Origin: Desulfobacca acetoxidans DSM 11109
GTDB taxonomy: Bacteria > Desulfobacterota > Desulfobaccia > Desulfobaccales > Desulfobaccaceae
Length of the DNA: 64,000 nucleotides
Assembly (NCBI RefSeq): GCF_000195295.1
Contig: NC_015388.1
Span: 1,612,001 to 1,676,000 of the forward strand
Direction of reading: 5' to 3'
The translations under genes and the position numbers were made by a program. Below the pieces are notes generated by a model that made no database searches, had not been told where the DNA came from, and was given only the letters and a program-made list of their open reading frames with translations. How positions within the stretch are numbered: the stretch's first letter is position 1; each line of letters opens with the position of its first letter. Below, piece after piece: positions 1-8,503 of the stretch.

Positions 1-83
1 TGGCAAGACTTTTTTGAATCAGTTCGTAAGGATGGCAACTCCCCCTTCGGTCTGGTGCATCAGCTTGCAGTGGGGGAGCTAGA

Positions 84-250
84 GCGATTGCCAAAAGTCC
101 TTATGTTCCCAGGAACACAACAAAAAATGGAAGAATGATTGATGGCCTAGGCCTCCTGGCCTGCCCCACCATTTTTCATCTAGGTTCTGACCGATTGAGG
201 GTAGCTATCGTAGGAATGGGTCCGAGACCTACCCCTAAAAAGAGACTATA
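84..250. repeat. Diverged direct repeat, copy A (flanks RND operon)
   Basis: This stretch resembles 4706-4900 in the same orientation. Shared blocks include GCGATTGCCAAAAGTC (84-99), then ATGTTC.CAGGA.CACAAC, CTTCCTGGCCTG-like and GATTGAGGGT.GCTATCGTA. Copy B carries an extra segment of about 40 bp in the middle. No protein is encoded here. The pair brackets the two-gene RND operon; whether it is a decayed mobile-element edge or a dispersed non-coding family cannot be decided from one window. Confidence 0.6.
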
Positions 251-277
251 TTATTGGCAAGCAGTATAACTCTGCCA

Positions 278-3200
278 TTACTGGCTGATTATCACATCAG
301 AGGTTTTTGCGACTGCTTTTTCGGATGCGTTTCTGTTCCGCCCGAGCCAGTTCTTCACCCTTCGATTAAAGTTGTCCAGATAAATGTAAATTACCGGGGT
401 GATATACAGGGTAAGCACCTGGGAAAAAAGGAGGCCTCCGACAACGGCCAGTCCGAGGGGTTGCCGGGCTTCAGAGCCGGCGCCGATGCCCAGGGCGATG
501 GGTAGAGTGCCAAAGAGGGCCGACATGGTGGTCATCATGATGGGCCGGAAACGCAGCAGACAGCCCTCGTAAATGGCATCATGGGGTGATTTGCCGTGGC
601 GGCGCTGGGCCTCCAGGGCGAAGTCGATCATCATAATGGCATTCTTCTTGACGATGCCGATGAGCATAATGATGCCTACAAAGGCATAGAGGTTAAGGTC
701 CATTTTAAAGAGCAGGAGGGTTACTAAAGCTCCGAAGCCGGCCGAAGGGAGGCCGGAGAGGATTGTCACCGGATGAATAAAACTTTCGTAGAGAATACCC
801 AACACCAGGTAAATGACCAGTATTGCCATTATCAGGAGGATTCCCAACCCTTTCAGGGAAGATTGAAAGGCCTGGGCGGTTCCCTGGAAACTGGTAGTGA
901 TGGAAGCCGGGAGTTCTTGAGCGACCTTATTGATCTCGGCTACTGCATCTCCCAGCGCCACTCCGGGTTTGAGATTGAACGAAATGGTTACCGAGGGAAT
1001 CTGTCCGGCATGATTAATAGTCAGCGCTCCAGCGCCGCGGCTCAATTGCGCCACGCTCTCAAGAGGAACCAGTTGTCCGGTGTCGGCGCGTACGTAGAGT
1101 AGACCGAGAGCTGCCGGATCCATCTGATATTGTGGGAGAACTTCCATGATTACCCAATACTGATTTGTGGGGGTATAGATCGTGGAGACCTGGCGCGAGC
1201 CGTAGGCGGTGGCCAGGGCATTTTCCAGTTGTTCGGCGCTGACCCCCAGTGCCGAGGCCTTATCCCGGTCGATAGAGACGAGGATTTCCGGACCATGAAG
1301 TTGAAGGTCACTGTTAACGTCTGTGAGTCCTTCCACCTGACGCATCTTTTCTTCCAAACGAGCCGCCCAGCGATAGAGTTCAGCCATATCAGCCGACTGC
1401 AGAGTAAATTGGTAAGGACTCTTAGTCAACTGACCGCCGATCCGGATAGAAGGAGGCACTTGCATGAAGGCCCTGACGCCGGTAATCTGGCCCAATTGGG
1501 GTCTGAGCCTGGCGATAACTTCATTGACATGTTGGCGCTCCTCTCGGGGTTTCAGGCGAGAGAAAATAATTCCCGAGTTGACCGTCATATTGGTGCCGCC
1601 GGCCCCGACAAAAGACATATAGGAGGCCACTGCCGGGTCGCCGCCGATAATGGCAGCCAATTCCTTCTGGCGCCGCACCATGTTATCAAAAGAGGTGTCT
1701 TGCGGGCCTTCGGTAAAGGTGAAGAGCTGGCCGGTGTCCTGGTCCGGGAGGAAGCCCTTGGGGATTGTCACGAAGAGGTAGGCCGTGAGGAGGAGTATCA
1801 GCCAGAAAATAGCCATGGTGGCGCGGCGATACCTCAGGACCTTTTTTAGGCTCCAGTCGTAGAGCCGCAGCATGCCGTCGAAAATGCGTTCGAAAAATTG
1901 GTAGAAACGGCCGTGGCCCTGTTCTTTCGGGGGCTTTAAAAACCGGGCGCAGAGCATCGGCGTGAGGGAAAGGGAGATAAAACCGGAGATCAGGATAGCT
2001 ACCGAGATGGTGACGGCAAACTCATTGAGGAGACGCCCGACAACACCGCCCATAAAGAGGACCGGAATGAAGACGGCGGCCAGCGACACGGTCATAGATA
2101 GGATGGTAAAGGCGATCTCCTGAGAACCGGCAAAAGTCGCGTTTAATCTGTCCTTACCCATCTCCTGGTGACGGACGATATTTTCCAGCATGACAATGGC
2201 GTCGTCGACGACAAAACCGACGCTAAGGGTCAGGGCCATGAGTGAGAGATTATCAATGCTGAATCCCAGGAGGTACATGGCGGCAAAAGCGCCAATAATG
2301 GACATGGGGACAGCCAGGCTGGGTATGACCGTGGCCGAGATATTGCGTAGGAACAGAAAGATGACCAAGATAACCAGACAGACGGTGAGAATCAAAGTGA
2401 ACTGGACATCATGAATGGATTCCTGGATGGAGAGGGACCGGTCATAGAGTACGTCCAGACTGATAGCCGCCGGTAGTTGGGCCCGAAAACTGGGCAGAAG
2501 CTTTTTAACATTATCCGACACCTCCACGGTGTTGGTTCCAGGCTGGCGTTTAATGGCCAAAACCACGGACCGGGTTCGGTTATACCAGCTGGCCACCCGG
2601 TCGGTCTGGACGCTGTCAACAACCCGCCCGATTTCATTCAACCGCACCGGCTTGCCGTGCCGGTAGGCGACGATCAGGGGGCGGAAGGCAGCCGCGTCGA
2701 AGAGCTGGCCGGTGGCCTTGATGGTAAAGGCCTGGGCAGACTTGTCAATCGTACCGGTAGGCAGATTAACGTTCCCGGCGGCCACCGCTTTTTGCACTTC
2801 ATCGATGCCGATACCCCGGCTGGCCAGGGCGTATGGGTCCATCTGGACCCGCACGGCATATTTCTGGGCCCCGTAAACCAAGACCTGGGCTACGCCGCTG
2901 ATCATGGAGATGCGCTGCGACATATAGGTCTGGCCGTATTCGTCGACAGTGGACAACGGCAGGGTAGGGGAGCTCAAGGCCAGATAGAGGATGGGAAAGT
3001 CTGCCGGGTTGACCTTGGCGAAGGTCGGCGGACTGGGCATATCTTTGGGAAGCTGTCCCAAGGTTTGAGAAATGGCCGCCTGGATATCCAGGGCGGCGGC
3101 ATCGATATCCCGGTCGAGATCGAAGGTCACCGTGATCCGGGTCTGTCCCAGGGCACTGGTGGAGGTCATGGAATCGATCCCGGAGATGGTGGCGAACTGC

Positions 3201-3406
3201 TTTTCCAGGGGGGTGGCGATGGCCGAAGCCATAGTTTCGGGAGAGGCGCCGGGAAGGGAGGCCGTTACCTGGATGGTAGGGAAATCAACGTTGGGGAGCT
3301 CACTCACCGGCAGAGCGCGGTAACCCATAACGCCAGCCAACAGGATGCCTAACATGACCAAGGTGGTCATCACCGGCCGACGGATAAAGGGTTCGGCCAG
3401 ATTCAC
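278..3406 (-). CDS. RND efflux permease (HAE1/MdtB-MdtC type)
   Basis: Inner-membrane proton-driven exporter of the hydrophobe/amphiphile RND family, 1042 residues, the usual length. The N-terminus (MNLAEPFIRRPVMTTL) gives the first transmembrane helix. Two large periplasmic domains separate the two blocks of helices. The TM4 segment has the paired acidic residues of the proton relay (VGFVVDDAIVML), and the TM10 lysine is present (GIVKKNAIMMIDFA). The start overlaps the stop of the adaptor gene by 4 bases (ATGA), so the two are translationally coupled. Sequence style is closest to MdtB/MdtC or multidrug-type pumps, but the substrate cannot be read. No TolC-like outer-membrane gene is adjacent, so the pump must use one encoded elsewhere. 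Confidence 0.95.
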   Translation of the reverse strand: MNLAEPFIRRPVMTTLVMLGILLAGVMGYRALPVSELPNVDFPTIQVTASLPGASPETMASAIATPLEKQFATISGIDSMTSTSALGQTRITVTFDLDRDIDAAALDIQAAISQTLGQLPKDMPSPPTFAKVNPADFPILYLALSSPTLPLSTVDEYGQTYMSQRISMISGVAQVLVYGAQKYAVRVQMDPYALASRGIGIDEVQKAVAAGNVNLPTGTIDKSAQAFTIKATGQLFDAAAFRPLIVAYRHGKPVRLNEIGRVVDSVQTDRVASWYNRTRSVVLAIKRQPGTNTVEVSDNVKKLLPSFRAQLPAAISLDVLYDRSLSIQESIHDVQFTLILTVCLVILVIFLFLRNISATVIPSLAVPMSIIGAFAAMYLLGFSIDNLSLMALTLSVGFVVDDAIVMLENIVRHQEMGKDRLNATFAGSQEIAFTILSMTVSLAAVFIPVLFMGGVVGRLLNEFAVTISVAILISGFISLSLTPMLCARFLKPPKEQGHGRFYQFFERIFDGMLRLYDWSLKKVLRYRRATMAIFWLILLLTAYLFVTIPKGFLPDQDTGQLFTFTEGPQDTSFDNMVRRQKELAAIIGGDPAVASYMSFVGAGGTNMTVNSGIIFSRLKPREERQHVNEVIARLRPQLGQITGVRAFMQVPPSIRIGGQLTKSPYQFTLQSADMAELYRWAARLEEKMRQVEGLTDVNSDLQLHGPEILVSIDRDKASALGVSAEQLENALATAYGSRQVSTIYTPTNQYWVIMEVLPQYQMDPAALGLLYVRADTGQLVPLESVAQLSRGAGALTINHAGQIPSVTISFNLKPGVALGDAVAEINKVAQELPASITTSFQGTAQAFQSSLKGLGILLIMAILVIYLVLGILYESFIHPVTILSGLPSAGFGALVTLLLFKMDLNLYAFVGIIMLIGIVKKNAIMMIDFALEAQRRHGKSPHDAIYEGCLLRFRPIMMTTMSALFGTLPIALGIGAGSEARQPLGLAVVGGLLFSQVLTLYITPVIYIYLDNFNRRVKNWLGRNRNASEKAVAKTSDVIISQ

Positions 3407-4584
3407 GAGGGGCGCTCCGGACCGATGGCAGGCGGGGATGGGTTTTGAATTTCCACCTTGGCGCCCGGATACAGCCGTAGCTGGCCGTCAATGACGACTT
3501 CTTCGCCGGATTTGAGACCGGATTTGATAACCGCAGAGCCGTCTGCAGTCCGGTCAAGTTCAACAGGGCGGGCCTCTGCAGTTCGATCCGCTATGATGAC
3601 GTAAACGTAATTTCCCTGCTGCCCTACCTGTAGGGCCTGAGCGGGAATCACCAGAGCATTGGGCTGCTCCGTCAGGATCAGGCTGACGTTGACAAATTGG
3701 CCCGGCCAGAGAGTGCGATCCTGATTCTGGAAAAGGGCCTTTAATTGCACGGTGCCGGTGGCCTGATCCACTTTGTTGTCCACAAAGACCAGTTCACCAA
3801 AGGAGCAGTATTGTTCGGCTGGCGGGATGGCTACCTCCACCCGGAGGCGCCTCCGGTTCATATATTTTTTGACTTCCGGCAGGTGTTGCTCCGGCAGGGT
3901 GAAGTTGACATAGATGGGGACGATCTGATTGATGACCACCAGGATGGCCTTTTCATCGTTGGCTTTTACCAAATTGCCCTGGTTGATCAGGATGTCGCCG
4001 GTCTTGCCGTCGATAGGCGAGCTAATAGCGGTGTATTCCAGTTTCAGGCGGGCGTTCTCCACCGCGGCGGCGTCGGCCTTGACCGTGGCTTCGAGAGAGG
4101 CGGCCTTGGTAGCATACTGCTCATATTCACCGGTGCTGACGAGATTCTGGCGGATTAGGGCTTCATAGCGCCGGGCATCCCGGCGGGCGTTCTCCAGGAG
4201 GGCCTGATCCCGGGCCAGGTTGGCCAAGGCCTGTTGAAGCTGAGCTTCGAAGGGACGCGGGTCGATGGTGAACATCAACTCGCCTTTTTTGACCTCCTGG
4301 CCTTCTTGAAAGTGAACTCTAACCACCTGGCCCTCCACCTGGGACTTCACCTGAACAGTGGAATATGCTTCTACATTACCGATCGCCTTCAAAACCATCG
4401 GCATAGTCTTTTGAACTACGGTCGCAACCGTCACGGGAGCTGGTGGTCGGGCCGGCGCCTCCGGTTTGCTGCCACTGCAGCCGGCCAGGAGAAGCGATAG
4501 AGCTGCAGCAATAAGAAAAAAGGATAATTTTTTCGGATAGCGAAGGTCTTTAAAACAATAGCTTAGAGTATACGGATTTTGCAT
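3403..4584 (-). CDS. RND periplasmic adaptor lipoprotein (membrane fusion protein)
   Basis: Adaptor subunit linking the downstream permease to an outer-membrane channel. The 393-residue product has a hydrophobic signal segment ending in a lipobox (LLLAGC, lipidated Cys at residue 36). A biotinyl-lipoyl-like half motif follows (VEGQVVRVHFQEGQEVKKG), then an alpha-helical hairpin (about residues 105-180, rich in Ala, Leu, Arg and Glu) and beta-barrel and membrane-proximal domains, as in the AcrA/MdtA family. It is the first gene of the operon. No good Shine-Dalgarno is seen before this ATG, so the start is the best available rather than proven. Confidence 0.93.
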   Translation of the reverse strand: MQNPYTLSYCFKDLRYPKKLSFFLIAAALSLLLAGCSGSKPEAPARPPAPVTVATVVQKTMPMVLKAIGNVEAYSTVQVKSQVEGQVVRVHFQEGQEVKKGELMFTIDPRPFEAQLQQALANLARDQALLENARRDARRYEALIRQNLVSTGEYEQYATKAASLEATVKADAAAVENARLKLEYTAISSPIDGKTGDILINQGNLVKANDEKAILVVINQIVPIYVNFTLPEQHLPEVKKYMNRRRLRVEVAIPPAEQYCSFGELVFVDNKVDQATGTVQLKALFQNQDRTLWPGQFVNVSLILTEQPNALVIPAQALQVGQQGNYVYVIIADRTAEARPVELDRTADGSAVIKSGLKSGEEVVIDGQLRLYPGAKVEIQNPSPPAIGPERPS

Positions 4585-4641
4585 TTAGCGTGGGGTAGTC
4601 TTTCAGGAAATAGATTATTGAGTTTTTGGTTTTTGATAAAT

Positions 4642-4670
4642 ACTATAGCAGAATTAATTTGTTATGGACA
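4642..4670 (-). promoter_or_regulatory. Candidate extended -10 promoter for the RND operon
   Basis: On the minus strand a -10 box TATAGT (5/6 matches) is preceded by TGC, an extended -10. A weak -35 (TGTCCA) lies 17 bases further upstream. It sits about 60 bp before the adaptor start. The promoter lies within the dispersed repeat copy at 4642-4692. Read by eye, not scored. Confidence 0.42.
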
Positions 4671-4692
4671 CAGTTTGTTTCGGGACAGGCCT
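4642..4692. repeat. Short dispersed repeat, copy 1
   Basis: The sequence ACTAT-GCAGAATTAA-GTTATGG-CACAG followed by a GGACAGG-like end recurs at 20188-20238, and more diverged at 21917-21963. All copies are non-coding. This copy contains the promoter-like sequence for the RND operon. Confidence 0.55.
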
Positions 4693-4705
4693 AGGGGAAT
4701 ATCTA

Positions 4706-4900
4706 GCGATTGCCAAAAGTCATCATGTTCTCAGGAGCACAACGAAATATGAGAAAATGACTGGTAGCATAGGCTTCCTGGCCTGTGCATCAGCGTGCCG
4801 GCTGGAAACCCTGCACCAGCATCCTTCGTACAAATTCTGATCGATTGAGGGTGGCTATCGTAATGGGGGGGCTGAGACCCACTCCGACAAAAAAGACGAT
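4706..4900. repeat. Diverged direct repeat, copy B (flanks RND operon)
   Basis: This copy matches 84-250 in order and orientation. It starts with the identical block GCGATTGCCAAAAGTC and ends around the TCGATTGAGGGTGGCTATCG block. It contains an extra segment of about 40 bp (from GTGCATCAGC to CCAGC) that is absent from copy A. Confidence 0.6.
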
Positions 4901-4933
4901 ATTGTTGGAGCCTTTGGCAAAATAGCTTTTTGT

Positions 4934-5003
4934 GTCATCCTGCACGAAGTGAAGGATATTAAGCCTATAGAAATATTGGATTCTTCGCTACGCTCAGAAT
5001 GAC
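4934..5003. repeat. Palindromic dispersed repeat (GTCATTCTGAG family)
   Basis: The element starts GTCATCCTGCACGAAGTGAA and ends in the reverse complement of GTCATTCTGAGCGTAGCGAA. The other copy in this window is at 28550-28619 in opposite orientation. It has imperfect terminal inversion, no coding potential, and resembles the short genome-wide repeats common in many bacteria (general knowledge). Confidence 0.65.
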
Positions 5004-5113
5004 CATAACCTTATAACAAGAGTTTTGCAAAAGCCTCATTGGCAAGCACTATCAATCTCTGCTGAGGAGAATATCCTCCTGATTACTTACCAATGACGTG
5101 CTTTCAGGCCTCA

Positions 5114-5142
5114 ATAAAAAAGGCGGCCTGGGATGGCCGCCT
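5114..5142 (-). terminator. Rho-independent terminator after barrel protein
   Basis: On the minus strand the 8-bp stem AGGCGGCC / GGCCGCCT has a 6-base loop and is followed directly by a run of six or more T. It lies 23 bases past the stop of the outer-membrane protein gene. Confidence 0.85.
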
Positions 5143-5165
5143 CGGTTCATATGTAGACCAGTTTC

Positions 5166-5888
5166 CTAGAAGTGATACGCCACGCCGATCTGGAAGGAAT
5201 GCAACTGGTAATCGGGTTTTACATCTAAAGTGTTTCCAAGAACAGTATAGTTATACTTGGGTTCAGCCCAACGGAAGCGGTAAAAAGCATCCAGAGAGAC
5301 ATTTTTCAATGCATAGTACCGTACACCGGCATCGACAACGAGGGCAATATCAGTGGTGGAATTTGAAGGAGTATCTATGCTAGCTGCCCCTGTTCCAGCC
5401 GTCGCTTTCTGTCCTGAGAAGAGGATGCCAGGACCGACGGATATATAAGGCTGCAACCGTCCAAACGGCACATCTTGATCCGGCAGAAAACCATATCGCC
5501 CGGTAAACATAAAGGCCAGGGTGGCGGCATAACCTTCGGATTCAATGGTTACACCAGTGCCGCTAATAAGCTGCCGGGAGAAGTTCAGCCGATGGTAGCT
5601 GAAATCCAGATGGAATCCCAAGTACTTCATCCAGTCGGGGTAATCGTAACCCAGGAAGCCTTCTTTGACGAACCAGGTGCCGACTTTCAAGCCTCCGAGG
5701 ATAAACGGGTTGTCATACCTTCCCGCAAAACCAGGTACATTGGTGCCATTTACCGACACACCGCCGCTTGAGCTAGAGGCTGCGACCCCGCCGATATACC
5801 CTTCCACATACATTTCGGCCCAACACAGAGTTGGCGCCAGGACCAAGGCGGCAATTACCGCCAGCCAGATCATTTTCCCCTTTTTCAT
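5166..5888 (-). CDS. Small outer-membrane beta-barrel protein
   Basis: The 240-residue product has a clear Sec signal peptide (MKKGKMIWLAVIAALVLAP, cleavage likely after LCWA). A chain of alternating amphipathic strands and Gly-rich turns follows, and the C-terminus ends in an aromatic residue (FQIGVAYHF), as outer-membrane barrels do. Length and pattern suggest an eight-stranded OmpA/OmpW-like barrel (porin-family beta-barrel domain). The start is supported by a strong GGGGGG-type ribosome site. It is a single-gene unit with its own terminator. The function, perhaps surface stability or small-molecule passage, is not readable. Confidence 0.8.
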   Translation of the reverse strand: MKKGKMIWLAVIAALVLAPTLCWAEMYVEGYIGGVAASSSSGGVSVNGTNVPGFAGRYDNPFILGGLKVGTWFVKEGFLGYDYPDWMKYLGFHLDFSYHRLNFSRQLISGTGVTIESEGYAATLAFMFTGRYGFLPDQDVPFGRLQPYISVGPGILFSGQKATAGTGAASIDTPSNSTTDIALVVDAGVRYYALKNVSLDAFYRFRWAEPKYNYTVLGNTLDVKPDYQLHSFQIGVAYHF

Positions 5889-6120
5889 GTTTCCCCCCTT
5901 AATTTAGTTGTTCTCAAATAAATAAATATACTACTCAGTTAAAGGTGCTCTGTGTTGCCTTTCACCTCCTTCCTCAAGGGTAACCTGCACTTAAGCGTAG
6001 CTTATTCCCCTAACAATTTCCTTTATCGGCATTTTACGGCGAAAGTCAAGATATTGTCAAGCAGAAAGTTGAGGAGCGTAGAAAAAAACCTCAATGCAAA
6101 CAGTTAGCAATTTTCCCGAT

Positions 6121-7029
6121 TCAGGGCCAGACGCTCAAGAGTGTCGCAATTCCCAAAACGAGGCCAACCAGACCGTTCAGTGTGAAAAAGGCGTGATTGA
6201 GACGCGACAGATCCTGGGGGGACAACAAGGTATGCTCCACCAGGAGCAAGAGACCGGCCAGAACGGCGGCGATGTAAAAGATCATCCCCAAACCTGCCAG
6301 ATATCCCACCAGGATGAAGCCAAAACCGGCTCCAAGATGAAAGATTAGCGCCAACCGCATGGCCTTGGCGCGCCCGAGGCGGCAGGGCAGGGAATGCAGC
6401 CCCACGGTGCGGTCAAAGTCCTCATCCTGAAGGGAATAAAGGATATCAAAGCCGGCTACCCACAGGAGCACTGTCAGAGACAATAGCAACGGCAGGCCGG
6501 TAATGTCGCCCCGGACCGCGATCCAGCCGGCCGCCGGGGCGATGGCCAGCGCCGCTCCCAAAAACAGGTGCGAGGCCCAGGTAAAGCGTTTGGTGTAGGA
6601 ATAGAAGAGCACCACCGCCAGGGCCACCGGGGAAAGCAGCAGGGCCAGATTGTTTAGTTGTGCCGCGGCAAAGAAAAAGAGCAGGGCGCTGGCTAGGATG
6701 AAGATTATCGTCGCCCTCCGGCTGATGAGCCCTTGGGGAAGGGCTCGGGTGGCAGTGCGGGGATTGAGGGCATCATAGCGCTGATCCACCAGCCGGTTAA
6801 AGGCCATAGCGGTGCTCCGGGCCCCTACCATAGCCAGGAGGATAAAAAAGGCCTGGCGGCCGGTGGGAAGCCCCCGGGCGGCCAGCAAGGCCCCCATAAA
6901 GGCAAACGGCAGGGCGAAGACGGTATGCTCGATCTTGATCATCTCGAGCAAAATAAGCAATTTTCGCCACCATAGGGAAGATTTTGGTCTTTCTTCTAAA
7001 GCATGCCCGAAGTTACCTGCTGCGGTCAT
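6121..7029 (-). CDS. mqnP: UbiA-family prenyltransferase (menaquinone, MqnP-like)
   Basis: Integral membrane enzyme expected to attach the polyprenyl chain to the naphthoate ring in the futalosine menaquinone route. It has 302 residues and about eight or nine hydrophobic segments. Both Asp-rich motifs of the UbiA superfamily are visible: NRLVDQRYD for prenyl-diphosphate/Mg binding, and DILYSLQDEDFD. It is the last gene of the mqn operon and overlaps the UbiD-like gene by 17 bases. UbiA homologues alone can serve ubiquinone, heme or menaquinone; the choice of menaquinone rests on the neighbours mqnA, mqnC and mqnE. Confidence 0.88.
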   Translation of the reverse strand: MTAAGNFGHALEERPKSSLWWRKLLILLEMIKIEHTVFALPFAFMGALLAARGLPTGRQAFFILLAMVGARSTAMAFNRLVDQRYDALNPRTATRALPQGLISRRATIIFILASALLFFFAAAQLNNLALLLSPVALAVVLFYSYTKRFTWASHLFLGAALAIAPAAGWIAVRGDITGLPLLLSLTVLLWVAGFDILYSLQDEDFDRTVGLHSLPCRLGRAKAMRLALIFHLGAGFGFILVGYLAGLGMIFYIAAVLAGLLLLVEHTLLSPQDLSRLNHAFFTLNGLVGLVLGIATLLSVWP

Positions 7030-8482
7030 TATTTAATCCCAAACGGTCCCAAATTCTATCCACCTTCTCTCTAACGCCAGAGTCCATCTCGATGACTGCC
7101 GGCCATTCCCGGGTAAAACCCTCTTCCGGCCACTTGCGGGTGGCGTCGATGCCCATCTTGGAACCGTAGTGCGGCAGTGGCGAGGCGTGGTCCAAAGCGT
7201 CCACCGGCCCGTCCACGAAGACTACGTCCCGCCGGGGATCGACATTGTTTCCCAGCCGCCATAACACCGCCCCCAGGTCCTGCACGTCCACTTCCCTGTC
7301 ATAGATGACGATCATCTTGCAGAACATCATCTGTCCCAGCCCCCACAGGGCGTGCATCACCTTGCGGGCGTGGCCGGGGTAGCGCTTGTCGATGGAGATG
7401 AAGGCCAGGTTGTGGAACACCCCTTCCATGGGCAGGTTCATGTCCACGATCTCCGGCAGCGTCTTTTTGATCAACGGCAGGAAAAGGCGTTCGGTGGCCT
7501 TGGCCAGGTAGCAGTCTTCCATGGGGGGCTTGCCGACGATGGTGGCCGGATAGACAGGCTCGCGCCGCCGGGTCAGGGCGGTGACGTGGAAAACCGGGTA
7601 CTCATCTGCCAGGGAGTAGTAGCCGGTGTGGTCCCCGAAAGGTCCCTCGCGGCGCCTCTCCCCCGGTTCGATATACCCTTCCAGCACGATCTGGGAAGCC
7701 GCCGGAACATATAAAGGGACATCAACGCATTGCACCAATTCCACCGGCTCCTGGCGCAGGAATCCGGCAAAGATCATTTCGTCCAGATCGTCGGGCAGGG
7801 GGGCAGTGGCGGCGTAGGTTACCGCCGGGTCGGGGCCGATGGCCACGGCCGCAGGGAGTCTCTCCCGCCGGTGTTCCGCCGCCCGGTAGTGCGCCGCCCC
7901 GCCCTTGTGTTTATGCCAGTGCATGCCGGTGGTATTCTTGTCGTACACCTGCAGCCGGTACATGCCCACGTTGCGCTTCCCCGTCACCGGGTGGTGGGTG
8001 ATGACCACCGGCAGCGTGATGAACGGCCCGCCATCCAGGGGCCAACAGGTGAGCACCGGAATTTTGGTCAGGTCCACCTCATCTCCCTGCAGCACCACCT
8101 CCTGGCAGGGTGCCCGGCCGACGGTTTTTGGGAAGATGTTGGCCAGCCGCCGCAACTTAGGGATCATTTTGAGTTTTTTCATCAGGGTGTTAGGCGCCTC
8201 GGCCTCCAGGAAACTTAGGATGTCGGCGGCGATTTCTTCCAGGTCATTGACCTCCAGGGAGAGGCACATGCGCTTCATGGAGCCGAAGGCGTTCATCAGC
8301 ACCGGCATGTCGTAACCCGGCACGTTCTCGAAGAGCAGCGCCGGGCCGCCGTCCTTCAGCTTGCAGACCCGGTCGGTGACCTCGGTGATCTCCAAGTGCG
8401 GACTGAAGGGCTGCGTAATGCGCCTCAACTCCCCCTGCTTCTCCAAAACCTTGATAAATTTCTGCAGGCTGTCATAGCCCAT
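7013..8482 (-). CDS. mqnL: UbiD-family prenylated-FMN decarboxylase (MqnL-like)
   Basis: Predicted to remove the carboxyl group of the naphthoate intermediate in futalosine-route menaquinone synthesis. The 489 residues match the UbiD family along their length, with the E-x(3)-R-E segment (EPGERRREGPFGDHTGYY) that holds the catalytic Glu-Arg-Glu network and the Mn/prFMN-binding region around MHWHKHKGG. Such enzymes need a UbiX-type flavin prenyltransferase; none is in this window. The gene starts 21 bases after mqnA and its end overlaps the prenyltransferase. Context makes it menaquinone-specific rather than ubiquinone-specific. Confidence 0.88.
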   Translation of the reverse strand: MGYDSLQKFIKVLEKQGELRRITQPFSPHLEITEVTDRVCKLKDGGPALLFENVPGYDMPVLMNAFGSMKRMCLSLEVNDLEEIAADILSFLEAEAPNTLMKKLKMIPKLRRLANIFPKTVGRAPCQEVVLQGDEVDLTKIPVLTCWPLDGGPFITLPVVITHHPVTGKRNVGMYRLQVYDKNTTGMHWHKHKGGAAHYRAAEHRRERLPAAVAIGPDPAVTYAATAPLPDDLDEMIFAGFLRQEPVELVQCVDVPLYVPAASQIVLEGYIEPGERRREGPFGDHTGYYSLADEYPVFHVTALTRRREPVYPATIVGKPPMEDCYLAKATERLFLPLIKKTLPEIVDMNLPMEGVFHNLAFISIDKRYPGHARKVMHALWGLGQMMFCKMIVIYDREVDVQDLGAVLWRLGNNVDPRRDVVFVDGPVDALDHASPLPHYGSKMGIDATRKWPEEGFTREWPAVIEMDSGVREKVDRIWDRLGLNNDRSR

Positions 8483-8503
8483 AAAATTGCGCCTTTCTGT
8501 GGA

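Larger units (their letters stand above)
4585..5165. other. Non-coding repeat-rich spacer
   Basis: This 581-base gap between the RND operon and the barrel-protein gene holds a promoter-like sequence inside a short dispersed repeat, copy B of the direct repeat flanking the RND operon, a palindromic dispersed repeat, and the terminator of the barrel gene. I see no credible protein gene. Confidence 0.7.

Noticed and set aside
6078-6131. Terminator after the UbiA-like gene
   Set aside because: A T run is present but the preceding stem is broken by mismatches; too weak to call.
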